The notes below the pieces were generated by a model. It was not told where the DNA came from. It did not search any database and worked only from the letters and a program-made list of their open reading frames with translations. Made by a program: the position numbers and the translations under genes. Of a stretch of 64,000 nt of DNA, positions 51,530-62,668 are shown in pieces; the first letter of the stretch is position 1, and every line of letters starts with the position of its first letter. The stretch comes from Chamaecrista fasciculata (Eukaryota > Streptophyta > Magnoliopsida > Fabales > Fabaceae): NCBI GenBank assembly GCA_003254925.1, contig QANZ01018613.1:68073-132072 (forward strand), given 5' to 3'.

Positions 51530-52070
51530 AGTGGGCTGCTAGAGCGATGTTTGAATGCCAAAGTACCTACAAAGACTTTACAGGGGTGCCCTGCGAAGAA
51601 TACTGAGTAGCTAACCTGAAACTGTTGGGTTGAGCTCTATTGATAGAGCAGAGCGAAGGGTGGTGGCCAGCGCGCGGGGCGCACCACGTCGTAACGCACG
51701 ATCTCCACCAACGAGAGTGGTAGAGACCGAGAATTGCGGAACAAGGCAATCGTGGGTGATTGCCTGTGTCGTTAAAGGGCGGGCGCCATAAGATTGGAGA
51801 ACGTGGGTCTGACCAAGTCCGTGGCCCATGATCTCCCCCAGCGAGAGTGGTGGAGACCGAGAATTACGGGGCAAGGCAATTGTGGGTGATTGCGAATCGT
51901 GTTGGGGGCGAGCGCCATGTCCCTGGTTTCGGTCCACGGCCGCCCCGAAACGTGCGAAGGGGCATTTGACTGGTTCAGTGCGCTCCGAAGAGTTCGGGAA
52001 GGAGAAGAGGCCTGGAGCGAAGGCCTATTAGGCGTATGCCCAAATAGTGATGTATCACCATGTAAATGGA
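51530..52070. repeat. GC-rich island with a 130-bp direct repeat
   Basis: It contrasts sharply with the AT-rich flanks. GATCTCC...CGAGAGTGGT, GAGACCGAGAATT and GGGTGATTGC occur twice with a 130-bp period (51700 and 51830). Each copy ends in GGGCG(G/A)GCGCCAT. Several frames are open by composition, but no domain is recognisable. Probably part of a repetitive element or an inserted foreign or organellar segment; I do not recognise it. Confidence 0.7.
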
Positions 52071-52079
52071 GAAAACACA

Positions 52080-53716
52080 CATAAAGATTTTTTTTAAGTG
52101 TATTATAAAATTTTTTCGTCCCCATAACTACATAATTTAAAAGAAACAAATTTATTTTAGTCTTTCACTTTTTTTTTGGGTACAATAAAATGGCTCAAAA
52201 AGAGTCAATGGATATTATTAATGGTGGGATGGGGAGAGATTGATATTGATTTCAATGGTCACCTTAATCATGAGTTTAAAAAAAGAAACGGTTATTTAAT
52301 ATATAATTTTTAGTCCTTCACTTTTGATGTGAATAACATTTTGGTCCTTTAATTTATTTTTTGGGCGAGAATTTGCGATAGAGTGACTCAATTATTAATA
52401 ATTGTGATTCTTTAAGGGCTTATAAATAATGGTATCAAATATTTCAATTATTTTTTTAATTCAAAATAATTATGTGGTCCTTGAATTTTCAAACATTTTT
52501 TATTTTGGACAAAATATTAGATTTTTTAAAATCTCCATGTTATTTACATTTTGGTCCTTTATTTCATTCCACAAAATACAACTCAAACCTCCATCCCAGA
52601 AACTACAATTTAGCACAAATTTCAAGACAATTTCCTTATAATTCCATTTCATAAAACCACATCCAATCACCAAAATATCATTTCATTCTATTATTAATAC
52701 CAATTCTACCCCTATACAATTTAAAAAAAAACCCATATAGTTATTTCAGCCAACTACAATCATTACATACTTATTTATATAATTTCACATCCTATTTTTT
52801 TTATTGCATCTCAAAGAATCCAAACACCATTTATCATTCTATTTCATTTACATCATTTTCTCATTTCCATTGGGTTATGATATAAGATACCCAATAACTA
52901 AAGCAATTTATTATATATATCTATCTCTCTCATAGTCCCATCGTGAAACAAAAAGGAAAAAGGAAAAAATTTACTCATCACACCACATGTTAAACATGTA
53001 TACCGGGGGGCGGGGACGGAGGCAGAAAAATCTCATAGGGGGCCAATTGTTTTTTTTTTAAAAGTTATTATTAATTAATATTTAATTAATATATTATATT
53101 ACATCTGTATATAAAAATATTTAATTAATATTTTTATAATATTCAATAAAAATTATACAAATATAATAATTATATAAAAATATAATTTTTAATTACTTAT
53201 AATTAAAAATAAATAAAACACATCAATGTATACAAAAAATTGTTTGTATTATAATTTAAGAGAAATTAATCATTTCATCCTTATACTTTATCTAATTTGT
53301 TAACTTAGTCCTCACAATTTTAATTTTTTTTTTAATCAAGTTCTTATAGTTTAGTCCATACTACTTCAACTTGTCGTATAAATATTTTTTAAATTAAAGT
53401 TAACTAAGATAACTAATAACGATATGAAAATTAATTATTACAATTTTAAAACTTCAATTTGATCTTATCAATATTAATATTAGTATATAATTAATTAATA
53501 CTATATTATTTTCACAAGTGTTTTTAACAAATAATATTAATACATAATTAAGTATTAAGGTATAAAATTTAAAAAGTTAGAAAATATAGGAACTATTTAA
53601 AAATAAAAAATAAAATATAAGGACTAAATTAAAAACTTGAGTAAAATATAGAAAACAAATCATTGAGTTAATATATATATAATATGATATTTTATTTAAA
53701 GTTGATTAATAATTCA
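52080..53716. other. AT-rich repeats, MITE-like patches
   Basis: Segment 52560-52870 (CAAACACCATTT, TACCCCTATACAATTT) resembles 62420-62630, so both are copies of one dispersed repeat. Segment about 53262-53672 has opposed TCCTTATACTTTAT / ATAAGGACTAAATT blocks suggesting a MITE. Ends and duplications are not clear. Confidence 0.4.
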
Positions 53717-55592
53717 TTATATTTTATATATAAACTTTATTTTATTTAACCAACCAACTATATACACAAGACACATAGACTTAATTTTAACTTCATCCTC
53801 ACTAATAAAGCCTGAAAGCTTTACATTACTTGAAGGAATAAAAATGATGCATAGACTAGTTTTTTTTGATAAATTAAAAACAATGAAATAGTTCAAGGAA
53901 AACGAACATCCAAGAGTCATGACCCTAGGTGGAATCCGAGCAAACATTCTGGATCCCTCGACCCTAACATCATGACTTGAGGACGTTAAAAACTCAAACG
54001 TATTATCATAAAAAACAGAAGAAGAAAAAGAAGAAAAAGAAGAAGACAGCGAACCATAAAAAACATTAATATAAAAAGAGACAGAAGACTGGATGGTCTT
54101 GATGACAGCAACAGGATACGGCTTTAAATTCCTCCAGACTACTCCATTATTGCAGTACCAAATAGCGTTAAGACTTACCAGAATGGTAAGCCAAGCTTCC
54201 GAGTACCGATCCTTTTTGCGCTTCCAACGGATGATCCAACTCGTCAACCAAGTGCGGAGAGAACTGTTCCTGGGGTGGTACTTATAAGTAAAAGGTAGCC
54301 CAAACCAGACAGCCCTAACAAAGCTACACTGAAGGAAGGTATGTGAAATTGAGTCATCTGAGTTGCCACTTATAGGACAAATGATTTCACAACGCAGGTG
54401 GTGACGATTGAGGTTGGTAAAAGTGGGGATAGCATCATGATAAATCTTCCAAACAGTCAACAGGACTCTCATAGGAGCTTTCGTTTTCGATAAATCTTTC
54501 CATGGAAAAGAAGAGGTGTTAGTATTATTACCTTAACCCGGATGGTTACCACTACACAGGAATCTAAAGCCATCAGCAATGGTATACGACTCGGAGGCAA
54601 CAGGTGCCCACACCAGGGCGTCAGGAATGTGTCTAACCAGTCTTGGATGCCTGAGTAAAAATGACGTTTGATCCTCCGTACAAACCATGTGAATCTCCCT
54701 CCCATCTTAGGAGTAAGAAGAGAAATCAACAAGATCACTTACCATAATACTAGAAGGTGACCCTTCAAGCCGACCATCCCAAAAGGAGCTCTTGATATCC
54801 ACTCTATCACCCATACCTAACTTCCATCTAACATTATCCGTAACCAAATGGGAGCAGTTTCTCACACCTTTCCAAACAACGGAGTTCGAGCTTCTGTGCT
54901 TAAAATCAAAATCAGAATGAGGCATGAGATACCTGTTTCTGACCCACAAGCCCACAATAGAACACGGATTGATGAGCATTCTCCACGTATGTTTTTCCAA
55001 AAGAGCCTTGTTCACCAGGCCAGTATCCCGAAGCCCCAGACCTCCCACCTGCTTTGGATTGAACAAAATTTTCCTATTAAGAAGATGAGTTCTCGTTTTG
55101 TCCCCTTTAAAGCCCCAGAAAAAATTAACCATAGCCCCGTTAATAGCCTCCGTAACTTTCTTCGGAGCCTGGAAACAAGAAGATTTGTAAATCAGGTCTG
55201 ATTAAATAACAGACTTAATCAACGTAAGTCTTCCAGCCTGCAAGAGCAACTGACTCTTCCAACCTGCAAGTCTGTTATTAATTTTCTGGAGAAAGTCATC
55301 GAAATTTCGTTTGAGATCTTGTTTGTCATCCACAAAGACTCCCAGATACTTCCCCAGTTTATTAGTTACCTCAACCCCAAACAGACGGGTAAGATCCTCC
55401 TTCAAAGTCCTGGGCGTGTTAGGGCTTAGCACCATGTTAGATTTCTGGACATTTATAGACAAGCCAAATTTTTGACAGAAGGTATCGAGCCTGTCCTTTA
55501 AAAATTGTGGGGAGGCATTATCCGCTCTGAAGAAAAGGATCAGGTCATCAGAAAATGACGCATAGACTTGGTTTGCAACAAGTGGTTTTTTT
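53717..55592 (-). pseudogene. decayed LINE ORF2 (reverse transcriptase part, zf-RVT)
   Basis: Minus strand. A reverse-transcriptase end with the active-site variant FSDDLILF (55592-55202) and NNRLAGWKSQLLLQAGRLTLIKS is followed by an in-frame TAA. QAPKKVTEAINGAMVNFFWG through WRMLINPCS (55140-54707) continues in the same frame. A frameshift near 54720 leads to a zinc-knuckle part (MRVLLTVWKIYHDAIPTF, CPISGNSDDSISHTFLQCSF, 54472-53900). The element is 5'-truncated, lacks the endonuclease and any clear RNase H domain, and cannot be active. It represents a different LINE lineage from 2013-3301. Confidence 0.8.
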
Positions 55593-55663
55593 TTTTTAAA
55601 GTGATTCCAAATGCTTAATGGATAATGCTTGGGTTGTGTATTGGATAATGCTTGTGCACAATG

Positions 55664-56261
55664 CAATGTTATTAAAATCGGGCCGGAGAGTGACCCGGAC
55701 AGACCTTCAGGTCACGGGTTGATTGGTTCAATCGGTTGGACCGACGGTTGAACCAGATGATGTCATAAATATATAAATAAAATAAATATTAATTATTTTA
55801 AATATAAATATTTCATAATTGATAAAATATAACTAAAAACTTTATATAACAATAAAATATACTTGTGAATCCAAAATTTCATGGTCCTATATAAATAAAA
55901 TATACAAAAGTCACAACATAAATAAATTATTAGGTTAGTAAAAATGAAAAAAAAAAGAGTTTTTTTTTTTTGTTTTGATAGGTTTACAATATTTTCTATT
56001 GAGTTTCATATTACTTTTTTGCATTTGGCCCACAAAACCAACAAAAAATACTAAAAAAAATGAAATTTTCCATTAAAAATAGTGACCCAGCCAGTTCTCT
56101 AAAAACCGCTTCGGGTCACGGTTCAACCCGGGTCAATCCGGTTTGAGGCGGTTCAAAGCGGTCCAACTTTCTAAACAGTCCAATGGTTCAAACTGAGCCG
56201 CCTTCACTCTCGGGTCCCGGTCGGACCGATTCCACCGTCCGATCCGGGTTTCATAACATTA
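55664..56261. mobile_element. non-autonomous hAT-type element, relative of 15535-16131
   Basis: Ends CAATGTTATTAAAATCGG and the inverse of CGGGTTTCATAACATTA are flanked by 8-mers GCACAATG (55656-55663) and GCCCAATG (56262-56269), 7 of 8 identical. GGTTCAACCG/CCGGTT motifs crowd both ends. No coding capacity. Confidence 0.8.
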
Positions 56262-56349
56262 GCCCAATGGATGAAGATACCTCCTAAAAGTCTGTTACAT
56301 GTATTGTCCTTGCACACTTCAGTTTAATGAATAGAGGTGTTTTTCATTT

Positions 56350-56455
56350 TTAAAAAAATTAAAAGAAAGCTAGCAGCCTATGCAGTTCGAACCCATGACC
56401 TGGAAGGCAAAAAAATACTTGGATTAAGGGGGGCACCACTAGGCCATATGCTGAT
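56350..56455 (-). mobile_element. tRNA-derived SINE fragment
   Basis: On the minus strand an A-box-like TGGCCTAGTGGT (56446-56435) and a B-box-like GGGTTCGAACTGC (56394-56382) are spaced about 50 nt apart. The sequence does not fold as a normal tRNA. A T-rich stretch follows. This is the layout of a plant SINE; the family is not identified. Confidence 0.5.
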
Positions 56456-56803
56456 ATACGGTAGCATTATCAGTATGTATAGATATATTATAAAATGTTT
56501 TGGGGGTCTCTGATGTATACATGTTGATCCAACTGTGATAAAATAGCTAAAGCGAGGGAGCTTTTTAAAGCAATTCCCTTTGCATTTTACCCATTTCATT
56601 TTATTTAAATCTGATATTTGATATGACCACCAAATCAAATCAAATGGTCAAAACGGTTAGTATAACTACTGCACTATGCCATCAAATAACACTGTTTTGC
56701 CGTCTTTGGCTTGGATAACCACCAAGACACTTTACTTTTTTTTTTTTTTGTTTCTTTTTGTCCACAAACCCAATCAATGACACTGACATGCACTTTAATT
56801 CTT

Positions 56804-57191
56804 GACTAAAGTATATATTTGGTCCTATATCTTTTGTTCAGTTCCTAATTTGGTCCTATATCATTTTTTGTTGCAATTTTAATCTTATGTCTTTTCAAAA
56901 GGTTCCAATTTTTGTCTCCTATCATTTTTTGTTTCATACCTTTTAGTCAAGTTACAAAATTAGTCTCATATCTTTGCAAAAGTAGCAACATTAGTTGGTC
57001 ATTTTGTAAATATATGAAACTACTTCTAAACATAACCCAAAGATATAGGACTAATTCTGCAATTAACCCAAAGATATGGGACCAAATCTGTAACAAAAAA
57101 ATATATAGGACCAAATTAGGACCTGAATCAAAAATATGAGACCAAATTAGAAACTGAACAAAGAATATGAGACCAAATTTACACTTTAGTC
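56804..57191. mobile_element. Mutator-like MITE with perfect 9-bp duplication
   Basis: TTAATTCTT at 56795-56803 and at 57192-57200 flanks the ends GACTAAAGTATATATTTGGT and the inverse of ...CAAATTTACACTTTAGTC. The inner TCCTATATCTTTTGTTCAGT blocks are also inverted. Same group as 3821-4212 and 14153-15325. Confidence 0.9.
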
Positions 57192-59150
57192 TTAATTCTT
57201 TTACCAAGATATATTTCTCTCTTTATTATTATGGAGCCAAAATACATTTTTATCTCTTGTTTACAAGTTTTTTAAATATTTTTTAATTCTAATTAAATCT
57301 ACTTCAATATTTGTTTTGATTTTATTTACTTGCTATCCTAACTGGATCACGGACTTGGATCCTCTCCATTGTCCGCTCTGTATTTTCAGTATATTTTAGA
57401 GAGATATAGGAAGAGGTAGGAAGAGAATCTGTGGATCTCACATATTTATTATTTTGAGAGACCCATACTTTTTCTCTCTACATCTTCCTATATCTTTTTA
57501 AAATACATCAAAAATGCAGAAAATAAAAATATTCACTTCCCTAGATCACAAAAGTCAAGTCCTTGATTGATTGAAGCTGCTATTCGAATTGTAAATGTGG
57601 ATCCAAAGCAAACTGTAAGAAGGTTCACGATTTCATGAATTCTATCTATGAACCAATCTTCATTCGCTATCACTTGTAAAGACTCAAGAAAGTAAATAAA
57701 TTCACAGAATCTTGAATCACAAGCACTTGGGGGTGAGAATAACCTAACCAATACAATGAATCCACTACTTGTGAATAGAAATAAAAAATATTGGCTTTAT
57801 TGCATGGAGAGGTCAAATTTCTTACTTTTTGACCTAAAAAAGATATCTATATATTTTTTTTTCATGGGCAGACACGGTTTTTTTTTTGCCAAAGGAAGCT
57901 AGAATTCAAGGGATTATTCATTAATTTATAAGTAAAATAAATATCTGAACTAATTAAGTTGACTATGAGATAATTCATATCTAACTATAAAATTATAATT
58001 ACAATATGAATAAAATAATAATAATAATAATAAATAAATTAGAAATATAAATTACGTAACTAATAAATTTCAGTAAATGCCTAACATGGAAATGATGTAT
58101 TTATGCCAAACAAAATGACTATAAATGATTAATAATTACTTTTTACTCACCTTGATTCCAAACTTGATGAGAGAGTGTAAAGAAATTTGCCTATCTCACA
58201 TTCCTATTCAAACAAATTAAATTATATAAATATTAGACCCAAAATTATTTTAAAACTATTATGTATTTTCAAATCTAAACAGAAATTAATATTAGTTTTA
58301 ATAAATTATAACAATGAAACAAAATTAATTTAATATAATAAAAAATTATAAGCAAAAATTTCTATTATATATTTTTTTGCAAGTTGCAACAGTGTATTAA
58401 TCTACACACTAAAACTAATACAACAATTTAAACAACATTCATTATTTAATTACAATAATGCAACCAAATTAATTTAATATGACAAAAAAAAATCAAAAAA
58501 AGAGAAACGAAAATTAATAAAATTAATAAAAATGACAAAAATTCAATTATTTTTTTGAAAGATGCAACAATATATTTATTAATTAATAATAAAAAAAATT
58601 ACCTACCTTAATAAAATGATGATCCAAAGCTTCAAGAGAAAATTACTGCAAAAGAGAAAAAATTCATGTCTCTTTTTGGTGAATGGTAGAATTGGATAAT
58701 TTAAAAAGAAAAAAATTTGGACCGTTGGAGTTGGAGAACAAAAAGGTAGGTGAAATGTAAATAGGTAGTTGAGGAATAAAGTGAATATGACTTATGAGGA
58801 GAGAAGCAAATGGAAATTAGATAGTAAAATTACATTAGTTACTGGGCGGGAGAAGAAAAAAACCGTGCCTACAATTTACATTTTGGTTATTGTGCAAAAA
58901 CTATTTTTAAAATAAAAAATTATAAAATAAAATATTTAATGATCCACCTTTGACCATCCATGAAAAAAAGTATATTATTATCTTTTTTATGTTAAAAAAT
59001 GAGGAATGTGACCTTTGCATGCAATAAAACCAAAAATATTATAATTAAATGAGATATCTCAATAATCACAAACTATGAAGTACGAGTATTTTAAATATAG
59101 TGTCGTATTTGTATTTGTATTCTATGAATATTTTAAAAATATTTAGGTGG
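57192..59150. other. AT-rich gene-free stretch
   Basis: Apart from the fragment at 57520-57775, only AT-rich sequence with an (ATA)n run near 58016-58034 and no supported gene. Confidence 0.4.
57520..57775 (-). other. unrecognised coding-like fragment
   Basis: On the minus strand about 78 codons are open with a natural amino-acid mix (for example FSPPSACDSRFCEFIYFLES and NEDWFIDRIHEIVNLLTVCF). There is no ATG start. Base composition is less AT-biased than the flanks. It may be a broken exon of a nuclear gene or an organelle-derived piece; I cannot name it. Confidence 0.35.
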
Positions 59151-59950
59151 AAAAATGAGTAGGTTGGGTTGGTTTTGGGTTGGGTTATAAATGGATCAAT
59201 GATCCATTTATAATTGTTAAATGGGTCATGACCAACCCAACCATGAACCCATATTAAAATATTTATATTATTGAATTTATAACTAATTAATGAGAATAAT
59301 TTTTAAATTATTCAAATTTAGGACTAAATTGTATTCTTTCTTCAAATTTAGGGCTGATTTGCAATTTCCACCTTCTTCATATTTAAAAAATTACATGTTG
59401 ACCCCAAATATTTTTTAAAATTTTCATTTTAGTCCTTGGATATCATGATTCAGGGACTCTTTTGTAAATTTTGAAAATATTTAGAGGCACTCTGTAATTT
59501 TTGTAAAAAATTGCAAAATTCATCTTCCTTCCACTAAACTCACAGTTTGGTGGGACTAAAATGTATTCATTTTCCAAATTTAGGATTAATCTATAATTTT
59601 ATCCTTTATCCAATATTTTTCAAAATTACAATTTGGTCCTTTTTTTATTTTCATTTTAGACCTCAAATATTATGGTTCAAGGATGTTTTTGTAAATTTTG
59701 AAATTATTTGGAGGCATTTTGTAATTTTTGTAAAAATTTATGAAATTCATATTCACCTATTTTATGAAACTACGTAGTTTTGATACAAATTTGGGTTGAA
59801 TTAGGTAACCCATGGGTTTAATCCAACCCAACCTAAATTTTAATGGGTCAATTTTGGACCCAACCCATCTTGACTCATTATTTAAATAGGTTGGGTTGAG
59901 TTGGTTAATTTTGTGGTTGGGTTGGTGGGATGGGTTGGGATTGTCACTCC
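59151..59950. mobile_element. degenerate hAT-type MITE with GGGTTGGG motifs
   Basis: GTAGGTTGGGTTGG near the left and ATGGGTTGGGATTGTCACTCC near the right echo the subterminal motifs of 18508-19078. Internal CCAAATTTAGGACTAA-type blocks occur twice (about 59310-59350 and 59570-59600). No matching flanking duplication. Confidence 0.45.
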
Positions 59951-60346
59951 TAAACCTTTGCAAGAAATATAAATTTTTTTATAAAATATCACAATATTTT
60001 TTTATCTAATTTTCTTTTTTTGTTATAATATAACTTCATTTTCATTAGATTAATAAATAAAATATTAATATTTTTATAAGAAAAATCATATAAATTTATA
60101 TTTTATAATTTTATATTTAAATAAATGTTATCGTACCCATATTTCATAATTTTTAAAAGTAATCGTATTCTATATACGCACCTGTACCCGTGCAACATAG
60201 ATCACATATAAAGAGAGATATTTGTTAAAACTTATAATTTGATGAATTTTTTATAAATAAATCATGATTAAAAGATATATTTATTAATTTTGATGATTTA
60301 ATTCAAAAAATAATAACTGAAAGGATGTTCATGACTTTTCTTTAAA

Positions 60347-60922
60347 GGCAAAATACTCTTTCGTGCCTCTAACGTTTGCGGTGATTTTCAGTTATGCCCC
60401 TAACGTTTCATTTGTGTTAGTTGTGACCCAAATGTGAAACGTTAGTATCAATTATGCCCCAACCATCGTTAGTGTACCGTTTTCCAAAACTTTTGAGCTT
60501 CGATTCGTGTTCATTTTAGTTTGTTTTGATAAATGAGTTTATGGGTACTAATTTTCGGCTCCTAAGGATCATTTTGCACATGAAAATTTTGAGAAAAATG
60601 TTTCGTTTTGCTGCATTTCGTTTCGGTTCTTTTTGGGGTTCATCGGGTCCGATTTTCTTCGAATTTGGGACAATTTTGAGCTTAATCTTTGAAATTGATC
60701 CAAGGAATCAAGTTTGTGATGTCCGAAAATTAAAACCCATATGAAATCTGATCAAAACCGAGCTCAAATCGTGCAAAAATGGTGTTTTTTCGGTGGATGA
60801 TTGAAATTGAGGGCATAATTGAAACTAACGTTTCACATTGGGGGCACAACTGACACAAATGAAACGTTATGGGCATAACTGAAAATCACCGCAAACTTAG
60901 GAGCACGAAAGGGTGTTTTGCC
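60347..60922. mobile_element. Mutator-like MITE with perfect 10-bp duplication
   Basis: TTTCTTTAAA at 60337-60346 and 60923-60932 flanks the ends GGCAAAATACTCTTTCGTGC and the inverse of GCACGAAAGGGTGTTTTGCC. Inversion continues through CGGTGATTTTCAGTTATGCC and AACGTTTCATTTGTGT blocks, so each terminal repeat is about 80-100 bp. No coding capacity. Confidence 0.9.
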
Positions 60923-61080
60923 TTTCTTTAAATCATAATAAACATGTTCGTTTACGTTTTTTTTTTCCTTTCTTTAAATCATAATAAACTTAGGAGCACG
61001 AAAGGGTGTTTTGCCTTCCTTATGTGAATAATCTGTTTTGATTATAATCATAATAAACATGTTCGTTTACGTTTTTTTTC
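60894..61080. repeat. shuffled short duplications next to the MITE end
   Basis: AACTTAGGAGCACGAAAGGG and the following bases occur at 60894 and 60987. AACATGTTCGTTTACG plus a T run occurs at about 60941 and 61056. ATCATAATAAAC occurs three times. The order cannot be explained by one simple tandem duplication. Confidence 0.75.
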
Positions 61081-61430
61081 CTGATTCAATTATAATCATG
61101 ATTCTTAAATAATCAAACACACTCAATTACACTTATACCCCTATACATAAACCTATAATTACCTATACTCTAATACATTCAATCCCCAATCACAAAGGGC
61201 AAAATGGTCTTTTACCAGAATCTGGGACCATGTTGTACATAATCATTGTGACCTGGGGCTGAAATGTGAATTTGTGCAAAATTTTTCATTCTGAAATTGC
61301 AAATACGCCCTAAATCCATCGACACCCAAATAGAGTTTGGCCTTCTGCATCGCGTCTTCCATAGCCCGTCGACGTTGTGCCCTCCGCCGCACCGGATTCT
61401 TCCGCACGACCGAGCGAGGGTGGCCTGTCT

Positions 61431-61526
61431 TCCAGCAAAAAGGAGGGATTGCGCAGGGGCATTAGCTCTTGGGTAATTTAGCATCGCCAATTTCTTCTGT
61501 ATCTCCTCCATTTGTCTCGCAGCCAT
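61431..61526 (-). pseudogene. AUG7: first coding exon of AUGMIN subunit 7, isolated fragment
   Basis: On the minus strand an ATG (61524-61526) opens 32 codons starting [13 protein letters not shown] and ending [15 protein letters not shown], which I recognise as the N-terminus of plant AUGMIN subunit 7. AUG7 is part of the eight-subunit augmin complex that recruits gamma-tubulin to microtubules. After LLFAG the frame departs from the family, where MERYALLEW should follow. No other AUG7 exon is seen downstream within the window on that strand. The upstream sequence looks like a normal 5' UTR (pyrimidine-rich). The piece sits inside the TIR-bounded segment, so gene capture by a transposon is likely. 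Confidence 0.6.
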
Positions 61527-62054
61527 ATTCCCCGTCAATTGCTCAAATTCCCCTTCTGTGTCGCGAGATAGGAATTACCTTTACAATTTACAGTTAGAGT
61601 TGAGAGACAGTAAGGAAAATGAAAGCAAATCAACCTCAATTGTTGAATTTTCTTTTTCCTCTTTAATCTGTGCAGTGTAGTGTGGTAGAACTCATAGAAC
61701 CACAAGCACTACCGGATCTCGAAGAGACAGGAGGTCATCGGAGACACTGACACCACCGGAACGGCGACTTTGTCGACTGACGGCAATGTATTCGAACTCG
61801 GAAATGAATATACAGGCGGGGAAACTAGCAGCAAGAAGCCAAGATCTGAATTCTAAACTCAAAGTTATGTTCAACTTCATTTTCGTTTCTACCCCAACAT
61901 GAATTGGGGTTAAAATGTTAATTCATTTGTTGGTGAACTATGAATATTGTGGATGCTGAAGATTGCAAGAGTATGAAAGGGAACTATGAACATTGTTAAT
62001 TCATTTGTTGGTTAAAAAAATGAATGAATGGGACGCCAAATGCTTATATAGGCC

Positions 62055-62345
62055 GATATTTGGTGCACCGATTGTTCACATAGGGAATTTACAGCGCCTA
62101 ATCGGTGGACCGATTCAGTATTTGGTGCACCGATTGTTCACATAGGGAATTTACACCAATTGAGTATTAGGCCAAAATGAATGAAAGTTTCGGGTCCGCC
62201 AGCGCTAAACTTTCTCTCTCATCTGCTGCGAAACGGTGCACCGATTTCTTCGCTGGTGCACCGAATATCGACCAACAATTATACATTTTAGTCCTTTTGG
62301 TGCACCATTTCGTAGGCAAGAAATGAAACGGTGCACCAATTTGGA
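62055..62345. repeat. GGTGCACC palindrome cluster with a 61-bp tandem repeat
   Basis: GGTGCACC occurs at 62062, 62123, 62235, 62255, 62299 and 62330, mostly as GGTGCACCGAT or its reverse. TATTTGGTGCACCGATTGTT and the following TCACATAGGGAATTTACA are duplicated with a 61-bp offset. Confidence 0.85.
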
Positions 62346-62668
62346 TAATCATCCCCCCACTTGCACATGAAAATAATCAAGATTTCACGCTTTTCAAGGC
62401 AAACAGTAACATTTTTTATTTTTTTTTCAAACAACAATCACATCCAAACACACTTTTATTATAATCAAATCACATCTTATTTTTTTCCAACTTTTTCTTT
62501 CATTTATACCCCTATACAATTTATCAATTTCCTTACTTTTTATCCACCTACCACAATCATTACATACCCATTTTAATAATTTCACACCAAATAATCAACA
62601 ATCATCCAAACACCACTACAAAAATAATCAACTTTGATTATAATCAAACTATGATTATAATCAAAACA

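Larger units (their letters stand above)
61034..62668. mobile_element. candidate TIR element carrying a captured gene piece
   Basis: TGTTTTGATTATAATCATA at 61034-61052 and its exact inverse at 62650-62668 bracket 1.6 kb. GATTATAATC is itself palindromic, but the match extends beyond it on both sides. Inside lie an AUG7-like exon, GC-rich unique sequence, a tandem duplication and six GGTGCACC palindromes. No transposase and no clear target duplication; superfamily unknown. Confidence 0.5.

Noticed and set aside
51611-52149. Overlapping open frames in the GC-rich island
   Set aside because: Stops are rare because of the GC content; the 130-bp repeat is translated twice and no domain is recognisable.
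56350-56455. Genuine tRNA gene
   Set aside because: A- and B-box-like motifs are present but no full cloverleaf can be drawn; a SINE is more likely.
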